From SOKG01 sp964502665 (GTDB lineage Bacteria > Chloroflexota > Dehalococcoidia > SZUA-161): 13,545 nt of DNA. Numbering within the stretch: position 1 is the first letter of the stretch; every line of letters begins with the position of its first letter. The stretch spans positions 1 through 13,545 of the forward strand of contig CAZCXP010000062.1 in assembly GCA_964502665.1 (NCBI GenBank). Direction: 5' to 3'. The notes beneath the pieces were generated by a model. That model was given only the letters and a program-made list of their open reading frames with translations. It was not told where the DNA came from and searched no databases. Of this stretch, positions 1 through 6,204 are shown one piece after another. The translations under genes were made by a program, and so were the position numbers.

Positions 1-62
1 CTGCGGAAGCAGGAGTCCAGAAAGGAGCAGGCGCGTTTGAAATTAAATCCATATGTGCTAAG

Positions 63-1472
63 ATGTTTCTCGTGGATACAATGGAAAACAGATTTCGCTC
101 TCTTCCCAGCGTGGACAGGCTAATGTCTGAGGATATGATTAAGCAGCTCAGGGATGAATATCCCCACGACCTGCTAGTGGACCTTATTCGCCAGCATCTG
201 GAACAGGATCGAGTCTCAATCGCCCTCGGTAATCCATGCCCTTCTATCAATGAGATCGTGGAGTCGGTTTGCGCCCAGGCGGAGGCGCTGGCATCTCCCA
301 GACCACGCCCCGTCATAAACGCCTCAGGGGTCATACTTCATACTAACCTGGGGCGCGCGCCCCTCAGCCAAGAGGCAATTGCCGCCATGGGTCTGGCCAG
401 CAAGGGTTACTGCAACCTTGAGCTCGACCTCGACAGTGGAACCAGAGGCTCTCGCAACACCCACATCGAACAGGTCTTGTGTCAGCTAACGGGAGCCGAG
501 GCTGCGCTGGTGGTGAACAACAATGCCTCTGCGGTGCTGCTAGCCCTCACCGCCCTGGCTAAAAGGAGAGAGGTAGTCGTCTCCCGAGGTCAAGCGGTGG
601 AAATCGGCGGCGGCTTCCGTATCCCGGAGGTTATGAAACAAAGTGGGGCAAAGCTGGTAGAGGTAGGGACCACCAATTCTACCTATGCCCAGGATTTTGA
701 ACAAGCGATCAGCCAGCGGACAGCAGCGCTACTGCGAGTTCACTCCAGTAACTTCAGGATAGTGGGGTTTACTCATAGTGTCACCCTTGAGGAGCTGGTG
801 GCACTGGGCAACCGATATGAACTGCCTGTGTTCGACGACCTGGGTAGCGGCTGCCTTCTGGACACCACCAGGTTTGGCCTCGACCCGGAGCCTACGGTGC
901 AACAAAGCATCTCACTTGGCGTCAGCCTGGCCTTCTTCTCCGGGGACAAGCTTGTCGGAGGCCCTCAGGCAGGGATGATAGTCGGCAAGAAGCACCTCGT
1001 TGACAAACTGAAAAAGCATCCCCTGGCTCGGGCGCTGCGAATCGACAAAATAAGGCTGGCTGGCCTGGTGGCTACATTAGTTCCTTACCTCAAGGGTGAA
1101 GCGGTAAACAACATCCCGGTGTGGCGCATGATATCAGCCCCACTCGACGAGATGGAGAAGCGAGCCACACATTGGGCCCAGGCGCTCGGTGACCTGGCCC
1201 GGGTGGTAGAAGGAGAGAGCATGGTAGGAGGCGGCAGCCTGCCCGGGGGCACCTTGCCCACCAGGCTTGTCGCTGTCGGCAAAGGGGGCAAGAAGAGGGA
1301 GCAAAACGTAGCACAGATACTGGCTCAGAGACTGAGAACCCATGAGCCTCCCGTGGTAGGGCGCCTTAGCGGGAGTATTCTGCTCCTTGACCCGCGGTCG
1401 GTCCTTCCCGAAGAGGACCAGGCTGTTCTCCAGGCACTTCGCAGCGCAGTCGCCAGTTTGCAGCGCAACTAA
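63..1472 (+). CDS. selA: L-seryl-tRNA(Sec) selenium transferase (SelA)
   Basis: SelA is a cytosolic PLP enzyme that converts Ser-tRNA(Sec) to Sec-tRNA(Sec) using selenophosphate. The product is 469 aa, close to the E. coli enzyme (about 463). The N-terminal tRNA-binding segment is visible (RSLPSVDRLM, residues 12-21). The PLP fold follows, with INASGVILHTNLGRAPL (85-101), VGTTN (201-205) and the Schiff-base lysine in SGDKLVGGPQAG, K296, matching K295 of E. coli. The start is uncertain. ATG 63 and ATG 81 are both possible, neither has a clear Shine-Dalgarno, and the family N-terminus fits ATG 81 (MENRFRSLPS) better. The frame is open without a stop to the left window edge, but there is no ATG, GTG or TTG there. 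selB follows 85 bp downstream on the same strand, and the cognate tRNA is encoded at 6026-6122. Identity is secure. Confidence 0.97.
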   Translation: MFLVDTMENRFRSLPSVDRLMSEDMIKQLRDEYPHDLLVDLIRQHLEQDRVSIALGNPCPSINEIVESVCAQAEALASPRPRPVINASGVILHTNLGRAPLSQEAIAAMGLASKGYCNLELDLDSGTRGSRNTHIEQVLCQLTGAEAALVVNNNASAVLLALTALAKRREVVVSRGQAVEIGGGFRIPEVMKQSGAKLVEVGTTNSTYAQDFEQAISQRTAALLRVHSSNFRIVGFTHSVTLEELVALGNRYELPVFDDLGSGCLLDTTRFGLDPEPTVQQSISLGVSLAFFSGDKLVGGPQAGMIVGKKHLVDKLKKHPLARALRIDKIRLAGLVATLVPYLKGEAVNNIPVWRMISAPLDEMEKRATHWAQALGDLARVVEGESMVGGGSLPGGTLPTRLVAVGKGGKKREQNVAQILAQRLRTHEPPVVGRLSGSILLLDPRSVLPEEDQAVLQALRSAVASLQRN

Positions 1473-1501
1473 CGTTTCAGAACCTTGTGGCATCCGACCA
1501 C

Positions 1502-1533
1502 GGGTAGGTTGCCCGACGTCGGGCAACCTACCC
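1502..1533. repeat. Perfect 32-bp palindrome between selA and selB
   Basis: The half-site GGGTAGGTTGCCCGAC is followed directly by its exact reverse complement. As RNA it would fold into a GC-rich hairpin of about 14 bp with a tiny loop. It begins 29 bp after the selA stop and ends 24 bp before the selB GTG. No T-run follows, so it is a poor intrinsic terminator. It could be an mRNA-processing or stability hairpin, a translational control element for selB, an operator, or a REP-like palindrome. Confidence 0.9.
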
Positions 1534-1557
1534 AGCCACCAATGAAGCAGGGATCAG

Positions 1558-3432
1558 GTGTTTGTACTCGGCACTGCAGGTCATGTTGATCACGGCAAGT
1601 CGGTACTGGTGCACGCCCTGACGGGGATAGACCCCGACCGGCTGCGAGAGGAAAAGGAGCGGGGCCTGACCATCGACCTCGGCTTCGCCTGGCTGAAGTT
1701 GCCCAGCGGGCAAGAAGTGGGTATCGTTGATGTCCCCGGGCATGAGCACTTTATAAAGAACATGCTGGCTGGCGTAGGTGGAATCGACCTGGCCCTGCTC
1801 GTTGTCGCTGCCAACGAAGGGGTCATGCCTCAAACCAGGGAACACCTGGACATTCTCGATCTGCTCGGGGTAGAGAAAGGAATCGTAGCGATCACCAAGA
1901 AGGACCTGGTGGACGAAGACTTGCTGAGCCTGGTTACCATGGAGGTAGCGGAGCTAATAAGCTCAACTACATTGTCCCAAGCTCCCATCGTCGCCGTATC
2001 TGCGGTAACAGGTGAAGGCTTGGCTGAACTAGTCTCCGCTATCGATCAGCTTCTAAGCTCCGCTCAGCCCAGAGTGGACAGTGGCAGACCACGGCTTCTC
2101 ATAGACCGCGTCTTCACCATAGCCGGCTCGGGGACTGTGGTCACCGGGACATTGATCGATGGCTCACTTCGAGTGGGGCAGGAGGTGGAAATCGTTCCCT
2201 CTGGCTTGAAATCGCGTGTGCGTGGCTTGCAAACACACAAGACCCGTGTAGACACTGCCACACCGGGCAGCCGCGTCGCAGCCAACCTAACCGGTGTTGC
2301 CACATCACAGTTGCAGCGTGGAGACGTGCTCACCAAGCCCGGCTGGCTAGCTCCGACCACGATGCTAACCGCCAGGCTTAGCCTGCTCCCCATCGTTAAG
2401 CGCCCTCTTCGCTACAACGCCACCGTTAGCTTCCACACCGGGGCCAGCGAGGTAATGGCCAAGGTACGTCTGCTGGAGAAAGAGGAGTTGAATCCCGGGG
2501 AAAGCACCTGGGCTCAACTGGCACTTACTGGGCCAGTAGCGATAGTCAAAGGTGACCGTTTCATCATCCGCTCCCCACAGGATACCTTAGGCGGTGGCGA
2601 GGTCATCGAACCCCACACCAAGCGATATCGCCGCTATCGCCCCGCTACTATCCAGAGCCTGGAGACTAAGGAGAAGGGCACAGCCGAGGAGATCCTGGCA
2701 GCGACTCTGGAAGCAAACCAGCCCCAGGAGATAGGAAAACTCCTCACCAGTTGCGGTCTCCCTGCCAAAGAGGCAAAGCTGGCGATAGAAGCCCTGATAC
2801 AGGATAAAATGCTGGTGGCTGTCGGCGCAGGAGAACACCGCCTCCTCTTTAGTGCCCTTGGCTGGGAGCATTTGCGGGAAACAGTGACAGCCATAGTGCA
2901 GGACTACCACCGAAGATTCCCTGCTCGACCGGGCATGCCCCGAGGCGAACTGACCAGCAAGTTAAAACTGCCCCCGACCCCCCTCACCCCCACCCTCCAC
3001 AGGCTTTTCGATGAAGGTGTTATCATCGAAGAAGGGGCAACCGTTCGCCTTCCTTCCCATCAAATCGAGCTCACCAAGGATCAGCAGGCGAAAATCGATG
3101 CCTTCCTCAATTCTTTGGATCAAAACCCACACGCTCCACCTGCCGATCTTATGCCCGATACCGAGCTGCTCAATCTACTCGTCAAACAGCGCCGCGTGGT
3201 CAAGGTAAGCGATAGCGTGGTGTTTGCCGCCTCCGCCTACGATGAAATGGTCGAGACAATCATTGACCATATCAAAGCGCATGGTAAGGTGACCTTAGGA
3301 GAGACACGGGATCTGCTCAACACCAGCCGCAAGTATGCCCAGGCACTGTTGGAATACCTGGACCAGCAGAAGATCACCCGCCGTACAGGTGACGAACGAG
3401 TCCTCGGGACCGAAGCCCCTAGAAGCCTCTAA
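1558..3432 (+). CDS. selB: Selenocysteine-specific translation elongation factor (SelB)
   Basis: SelB is the GTPase that brings Sec-tRNA(Sec) to in-frame UGA codons marked by a SECIS hairpin. The protein is 624 aa, near the usual 610-640. G motifs are intact: G1 GHVDHGKS (8-15), G3 DVPGHE (58-63), G4 TKKD (113-116, the SelB form of NKxD) and G5 SAVTGEG (148-154). EF-Tu-like beta-barrel domains follow. The C-terminal third (about 370-620) is predicted to hold the winged-helix repeats that bind SECIS RNA. The start is GTG 1558, giving MFVLGTAGHVDHGKS as in the family, with AGGGA at 1549-1553 as ribosome binding site. It is probably co-transcribed with selA, although the palindrome at 1502-1533 may modulate read-through or translation. 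Identity is secure. Confidence 0.97.
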   Translation: MFVLGTAGHVDHGKSVLVHALTGIDPDRLREEKERGLTIDLGFAWLKLPSGQEVGIVDVPGHEHFIKNMLAGVGGIDLALLVVAANEGVMPQTREHLDILDLLGVEKGIVAITKKDLVDEDLLSLVTMEVAELISSTTLSQAPIVAVSAVTGEGLAELVSAIDQLLSSAQPRVDSGRPRLLIDRVFTIAGSGTVVTGTLIDGSLRVGQEVEIVPSGLKSRVRGLQTHKTRVDTATPGSRVAANLTGVATSQLQRGDVLTKPGWLAPTTMLTARLSLLPIVKRPLRYNATVSFHTGASEVMAKVRLLEKEELNPGESTWAQLALTGPVAIVKGDRFIIRSPQDTLGGGEVIEPHTKRYRRYRPATIQSLETKEKGTAEEILAATLEANQPQEIGKLLTSCGLPAKEAKLAIEALIQDKMLVAVGAGEHRLLFSALGWEHLRETVTAIVQDYHRRFPARPGMPRGELTSKLKLPPTPLTPTLHRLFDEGVIIEEGATVRLPSHQIELTKDQQAKIDAFLNSLDQNPHAPPADLMPDTELLNLLVKQRRVVKVSDSVVFAASAYDEMVETIIDHIKAHGKVTLGETRDLLNTSRKYAQALLEYLDQQKITRRTGDERVLGTEAPRSL

Positions 3433-3694
3433 ATGGCGGGGCGGGAGATGGTGCAGCGGTATAGTGGGTCAGTGACCTTCGAGGACGGCGTGAAGCACTA
3501 CAAAAAGCGCCATTGTCATACTTGTTGGATCGTGATACGGAAGTGGATTATCGAATGGACTGGGGCGCGCCTTAAGCGAAGCACTGTGCGGCCATTGCAA
3601 TAAGTATTACGAGGAAGAATACCAGCATCCCGGCGCATCCAATCATGACAATTCCTTGAGTCAGCTCCGGTCAAAGACTGCTATCAGATTATAA
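3433..3694 (+). pseudogene. Possible frameshifted zinc-ribbon ORF after selB
   Basis: An ATG immediately follows the selB stop (TAAATG) and opens a 56-codon frame ending at the TAA at 3601-3603. This frame contains a CHTC knuckle. In the +1 frame, a stretch from about 3536 to the TAA at 3692-3694 contains a second knuckle (CGHCNKYYEEEY). Two CxxC pairs about 30 residues apart are what a zinc ribbon needs, so the two halves may be one small gene broken by a frameshift. The break could be a natural mutation or an assembly error. It could instead be two chance short ORFs. No family is recognised. If real, translation would be coupled to selB. Confidence 0.33.
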
Positions 3695-3792
3695 CCTGTT
3701 TTGTCCAGTGGTAGATAAGACGGGGGTACGGGTGCAACGAGTTACTACGCCTGTCCAAGCACTGGTCTCGTAAGCATCGCTTCACATGCTCC

Positions 3793-4152
3793 TCATTCGT
3801 GCACCTTTACGCTGAAGATATCACTGACATCCTTCTGGCAGTAACTCCAGAACTCGTCGCTAGTCAAAGGAAAGTGAACCGTCTTAGTCTCCTTATCGTC
3901 CAGCTCTGCCACAGACCAACTGATTATGCCGCTTGCACGAAGCTCGCCCTTCTCATACAAATCAACCACGTATTGCTTCTCGGCTTCTGTGGAGCCCGTG
4001 GGAGACAGTGCCACTCCCAAGTCCAAGCTAGGCCGACTGGCGTAAATGTCCTCAACCTTTGCCAGTCCTGATGTACAGCTAATACAGCCAATGCCACCGA
4101 TGACAAGTGGCAGTAGGAGCAACAGAACCAACACAATGGCTAAGCTTCTCAT
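3793..4152 (-). CDS. Small probable exported or membrane-anchored protein, unknown function
   Basis: The 119-aa product starts with an N-terminal hydrophobic segment (about residues 4-22, after Met-Arg-Ser) typical of a signal peptide or membrane anchor. Cys23 and Cys26 follow it closely. The Cys23 context (GGIGC) is not a good lipobox, so lipidation is uncertain. The remainder (27-119) is soluble and acidic, with no family I recognise. An AGAGG ribosome site lies 5 nt before the ATG. A sigma70-like promoter is found upstream at 4236-4264, giving a predicted leader of about 77 nt. The gene stands alone and no clear terminator is visible downstream. The reading frame, start signal and promoter support a real gene; the function is unknown. 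Confidence 0.62.
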   Translation of the reverse strand: MRSLAIVLVLLLLLPLVIGGIGCISCTSGLAKVEDIYASRPSLDLGVALSPTGSTEAEKQYVVDLYEKGELRASGIISWSVAELDDKETKTVHFPLTSDEFWSYCQKDVSDIFSVKVHE

Positions 4153-4210
4153 CTAAGCCTCTCTTTGGTGTTTACTCGCTGCGAATCGGCCTGGCTGGAC
4201 TTGGTCTTAC

Positions 4211-4290
4211 CCAGCAAACGCGGCTCCCTTGCGATATTTTACTGCGATATGCATGATAACGCAAGAAGTCGATGGCAAGACCATTGAGAA
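4211..4290. repeat. Diverged duplicated upstream element, copy A
   Basis: The best-conserved core is 4228-4270. It matches 4903-4945 with about seven to eight mismatches in 43 positions. Weaker similarity, needing small gaps, extends on both sides. The core includes the promoter of the 3793-4152 gene. Read on the plus strand both cores also share a short peptide (LRY-TAI...TQEV), so a decayed coding origin cannot be excluded. Confidence 0.55.
4236..4264 (-). promoter_or_regulatory. Sigma70-like promoter in repeat copy A
   Basis: On the minus strand the -35 TTGCGT (4264-4259) and -10 TAAAAT (4241-4236) are separated by exactly 17 bp. This lies upstream of the gene at 3793-4152. It sits within a block (about 4211-4290) that is repeated, diverged, at about 4882-4962. 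The second copy keeps both hexamers and the 17-bp spacing. The matches are read from sequence; activity is inferred. Confidence 0.6.
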
Positions 4291-4392
4291 CGCAGAGGGT
4301 GAGCTGGTAGAGAAGCCTTAGGGGGTGAGGATATATTCTGAGGGGAGATAGGTAGCAGCGTGGCAGGGAAGGTCTCATCCGGCACCCCTCGA

Positions 4393-4821
4393 CTATGGCG
4401 TAGGTTCCTTCCATCTGAGGATTGAATCTATCATTCGGTTGTAGGTCTCTTGGGCGGGGACTTCCATTTCTGAGACCAGTTGTTTGAAGGCTTGCAGTGT
4501 TGTCAGCACGTATAGCTCCCTGGCACGAAAGCAGCTACGACTGAATTCTTCCAGCCTCGCTCTATCTAGTACTACATCTATGGGAAAGTCACACACTCCA
4601 CGCTCAACCCAGTTGTACTTACACCTCTTGTTGCCACAATCCAGATACCATTCGCCGTCAATCTCTCTTGTGTCCAGCCACTCATAGCGGACATGTTGAA
4701 TAGAGGCAACAACAAACATAATGGCGAAAAGAATTGGTAAAAGGGGCGAAAGCAGTAGTGCAACAGGCAGCGCAAGCCCGGGGGGAAGTCCTGAAACAAT
4801 ATCTTTCAGTTTACCCAACAT
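4393..4821 (-). CDS. Single-TM membrane protein, unknown function
   Basis: I chose the ATG at 4821, giving 142 aa, because GAGGAG lies exactly 6 nt upstream of it and a promoter at 4911-4939 is well placed. A longer in-frame start at 4887 (164 aa) is possible but has no better signal. From the chosen start there is a hydrophobic span at about residues 13-40, predicted as one transmembrane helix. A soluble domain of about 100 residues follows, with a Cys-containing stretch (DCGNKRCKYNWVERGVC) that could bind metal or form disulfides. A helical C-terminal part rich in Glu and Arg closes the protein. No family is recognised. Its upstream region is a diverged duplicate of the one preceding 3793-4152, so the two genes may be co-regulated. 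Confidence 0.6.
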   Translation of the reverse strand: MLGKLKDIVSGLPPGLALPVALLLSPLLPILFAIMFVVASIQHVRYEWLDTREIDGEWYLDCGNKRCKYNWVERGVCDFPIDVVLDRARLEEFSRSCFRARELYVLTTLQAFKQLVSEMEVPAQETYNRMIDSILRWKEPTP

Positions 4822-4881
4822 TGCCATCTCCTCGTAGGTGCTCCCAGCGATACATCCGAACGTGCCCATCCATTCATCACC

Positions 4882-4962
4882 TGCCAAACGGTCGGCGTAC
4901 CGCTTGCGGTATTCTACTGCGATAGGTATAGTAACACAAGAAGTCTACAGGGCAATCGTTGG
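4882..4962. repeat. Diverged duplicated upstream element, copy B
   Basis: This is the partner of the element at 4211-4290 and lies in the same position relative to the next small minus-strand gene. The pair suggests either segmental duplication of a promoter region or two remnants of one dispersed intergenic element. Confidence 0.55.
4911..4939 (-). promoter_or_regulatory. Sigma70-like promoter in repeat copy B
   Basis: On the minus strand the -35 TTGTGT (4939-4934) and -10 TAGAAT (4916-4911) are separated by 17 bp. The gene start at 4821 lies about 90 bp downstream of the -10, close to the 84 bp seen for copy A. A GACTTC stretch ahead of the -35 is shared by both copies. The conservation of the promoter hexamers between otherwise diverged copies supports function. 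Confidence 0.6.
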
Positions 4963-5101
4963 GGTTATGTTAGGAAGGCAACGAATGTCGGGAGTAACCA
5001 ACATCGTCTAGCGAAACGAATGAGATGGGCAGCACGAATAATCGGGTTAGCTGCGGGCGGCATCCGAAAACAGTTCTTGCCCTCTGAGGATAGCATGAGG
5101 C

Positions 5102-5134
5102 ACTACAGGGCGTCGTTGTCACAGGCCCTGTAGT
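5102..5134. terminator. Hairpin downstream of the 61-aa membrane protein gene
   Basis: ACTACAGGGC (5102-5111) pairs perfectly with GCCCTGTAGT (5125-5134) around a 13-nt loop. It begins 30 bp after the stop of the minus-strand gene at 5164-5349. No T-run follows on the minus side, so it may be a weak or factor-assisted terminator or an mRNA 3' stabilising hairpin. Confidence 0.4.
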
Positions 5135-5163
5135 CTATTAGAGGCACCAACACAGCGCCGGAA

Positions 5164-5349
5164 TCAACTGCCCAGCCAGCCGATAAAATAGCCAAGCCCT
5201 ACCACCCAAGCGGCTATCCACAGAGTGGCCCCGACGATTCTCATCCCGACGGCCAAGGTAACCTCTTTTTTGTGGCGACTTTCGACAATATGTCGCTCGT
5301 GGGTGGCTGGGGCAGGCCGAGGGTCTATGTAGCAAGTAAGTGTATGCAT
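5164..5349 (-). CDS. 61-aa small membrane protein, unknown function
   Basis: The ATG at 5349 is preceded by AAAGGAG with a short 3-nt gap, a recognisable though tight ribosome site. The protein has a polar N-terminal half (about 1-30, many His, Arg and Glu). One predicted transmembrane helix follows (about 36-58, VGMRIVGATLWIAAWVVGLG region). A hairpin lies 30 bp downstream. The same frame runs upstream as plausible protein (ERFGVVGYKTRKEQ) until an in-frame TAG, with a second TAG further up, so this could be the surviving 3' part of a longer decayed gene. The TTACAA operator array and an AT-rich -10 candidate (TATATG, 5521-5516) lie upstream. No family is recognised. Confidence 0.5.
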   Translation of the reverse strand: MHTLTCYIDPRPAPATHERHIVESRHKKEVTLAVGMRIVGATLWIAAWVVGLGYFIGWLGS

Positions 5350-5536
5350 CTGCTCCTTTCTGGTTTTGTAGCCAACTACGCCAAACCTCTCGACCTACCC
5401 GCTGAAGCCGACGCTGCTGTTCAACCCTTCCTTCGGGTACGCTACCAACTCGTCTTTGCTCACACGACTGGCCTAAACCTCATCCAGATCGAGCGTCGAC
5501 TTAAGCCAATATACACATATAGGATTAAGAAACGGG

Positions 5537-5584
5537 TTACAGAAATGAAGACCAGATTACAAAGCACTTACAAATAGGTTACAA
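5537..5584 (-). promoter_or_regulatory. 11-bp-phased TTACAA array, site 1 (OmpR/PhoB-type operator)
   Basis: TTACAA occurs at 5557, 5568 and 5579, exactly 11 bp apart, with a degenerate TTACAG at 5537. On the minus strand this reads as TTGTAA repeats pointing toward the gene at 5164-5349. A TATATG -10 candidate (5521-5516) lies just downstream. One-turn-spaced direct repeats are the classic binding pattern of OmpR/PhoB-family response regulators. A second array with the same three-repeat layout is at 7096-7137. Confidence 0.5.
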
Positions 5585-5769
5585 CCCCAAACGTGGTCTC
5601 GACTTCAGTCGACTTTTTCATATTCCCCACCTTCGCTCGGTCTGGACAACAGAGATGGTGTTGAGCGAATGGTTAGACGAAGAATCAAGCCAGACATTCA
5701 ATGTGAAGCGCTGTGGCCAAGAACTGGAGGCTTTCCATGCTTTGGCAACAATTAATTAAAAAAGTGCTC
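5585..5769. other. Intergenic stretch with no recognised gene
   Basis: A weak plus-strand hairpin with a 5-bp stem and TTCA loop (5599-5612) is followed by CTTTTT, resembling a small terminator. A 34-codon plus-strand ORF at 5655-5759 has no ribosome site or recognisable features. The right end (5750-5764) is very AT-rich and looks like an UP element for the promoter of the small RNA that follows. Confidence 0.4.
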
Positions 5770-5810
5770 TTGACGGACACCTTGGGAGGATATGTTAAAA
5801 TATGTATAGT
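5770..5810 (+). promoter_or_regulatory. Promoter(s) of the candidate small RNA
   Basis: There are two overlapping possibilities. One is TTGGGA (5782-5787), 17 bp, TATAGT (5805-5810). The other is an extended -10, TGT-TAAAAT (5793-5801), with TTGACG at 5770-5775 as an imperfectly spaced -35. An AT-rich tract at 5750-5764 sits just upstream. Either choice predicts a transcript beginning at about 5808-5818, at or just before a run of six G. Confidence 0.55.
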
Positions 5811-5813
5811 TCT

Positions 5814-5924
5814 GGGGGGTTTGTAGGCGACGACGAGGGGGGAGGTCAGTGGGTCGCCCATAAACCCCCAACGATTGTTTGGCGCAGTCTCCGAAGCCCC
5901 AGGATGAGAACCTGGGGCTTTTGT
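5814..5924 (+). ncRNA. Candidate structured small RNA of about 110 nt, unrecognised class
   Basis: Nothing in this stretch looks coding, and it is bounded by a promoter and an intrinsic terminator. GGGGGTTT (5815-5822) pairs with AAACCCCC (5862-5869), and GGCGAC (5826-5831) pairs with GTCGCC (5853-5858). The three bases between them also nearly pair, with one G-U, one U-A and one A-C mismatch. The result is a hairpin of about 17 bp closing a 21-nt purine-rich loop containing GGGGGGAGG. That loop can pair GGAGG (5841-5845) with TCTCC (5888-5892) in the linker, a possible pseudoknot. It lacks the hallmarks of SRP RNA, RNase P RNA, tmRNA and 6S RNA. No plus-strand gene follows, so it is unlikely to be a riboswitch leader. 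It converges on selC. Function is unknown. Confidence 0.6.
5894..5922 (+). terminator. Intrinsic terminator of the small RNA
   Basis: AAGCCCCAGG (5894-5903), a 7-nt loop, then CCTGGGGCTT followed by TT forms a strong 10-bp GC-rich stem ending in four T. The T-run is on the plus side only, so it terminates the small RNA rather than selC. Confidence 0.8.
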
Positions 5925-6025
5925 GCACTCGGGATAGGGGTAGCGCAGAGGCAGCGCACAAGTCAGGCCTGGACTACAAGAGGAAGAAGTGTCAACCAAG
6001 AAGTTAAGGCGAAACGCAAGACCCC

Positions 6026-6122
6026 TGGCGGGAGCGAATGGGAGTCGAACCCACCAAGGACACTGTTAATGCCCCTCAACGGGTTTGAAGCCCGCGAGGC
6101 CCACCGGAGCCCAGTCGCTCCC
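6026..6122 (-). tRNA. selC: tRNA-Sec (anticodon UCA)
   Basis: Read on the minus strand, the acceptor is 8 bp (GGGAGCGA with TCGCTCCC), as is characteristic of bacterial tRNA(Sec). It is followed by discriminator G and an encoded CCA. The anticodon loop is CTTCAAA on a CGGG/CCCG stem, giving UCA, which reads UGA. A long variable arm follows (AGGGGCA with TGTCCTT, 7 bp including wobbles). The T arm is TGGG-TTCGACT-CCCA. Total length with CCA is 97 nt. The molecule is charged with serine by SerRS, converted by SelA and carried by SelB, both encoded in this window. Its promoter is at 6142-6170. No clear terminator with a U-tract is visible downstream. Confidence 0.97.
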
Positions 6123-6141
6123 CTTCAGACCAAGCTAGACC

Positions 6142-6170
6142 AGTATAAATCACCACGCTCCTCAGCGCAA
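6142..6170 (-). promoter_or_regulatory. selC promoter
   Basis: On the minus strand the -35 TTGCGC (6170-6165), 17 bp, and -10 TATACT (6147-6142) lie 20 bp upstream of the mature tRNA 5' end. This predicts a start near 6135 and a short 5' leader for RNase P to remove. Confidence 0.65.
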
Positions 6171-6204
6171 ATCCTGGATACTTTATGTAACCACTGCTTA
6201 TGCT

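Noticed and set aside
3790..3796. TGA stop of the 3793-4152 gene as a possible selenocysteine codon
   Set aside because: Only a 4-bp hairpin follows and the extension is short and undistinguished, so there is no credible SECIS.
5020..5133. 37-codon plus-strand ORF starting MRWAARIIGLAAGG
   Set aside because: The start resembles a small membrane protein but it has no ribosome site, soon loses hydrophobicity and runs into the hairpin at 5102-5134.
5272..5577. 101-codon plus-strand ORF (GTG start)
   Set aside because: It lies antisense to the better-supported small membrane gene and runs through the TTACAA array. It has no convincing ribosome site or recognisable domain.
5814..5924. SRP (4.5S) RNA interpretation of the small RNA
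   Set aside because: A GGTCA stretch is present, but the conserved GGAAG/AGCAG tetraloop and internal-loop motif is absent.
5931..5990. tRNA-like D arm (GCGC-AGAGGCA-GCGC) with a 7-nt loop containing GCC
   Set aside because: There is no U33, no TTCGA T arm and no matching acceptor. At most it is a degenerate tRNA fragment, and chance is as likely.
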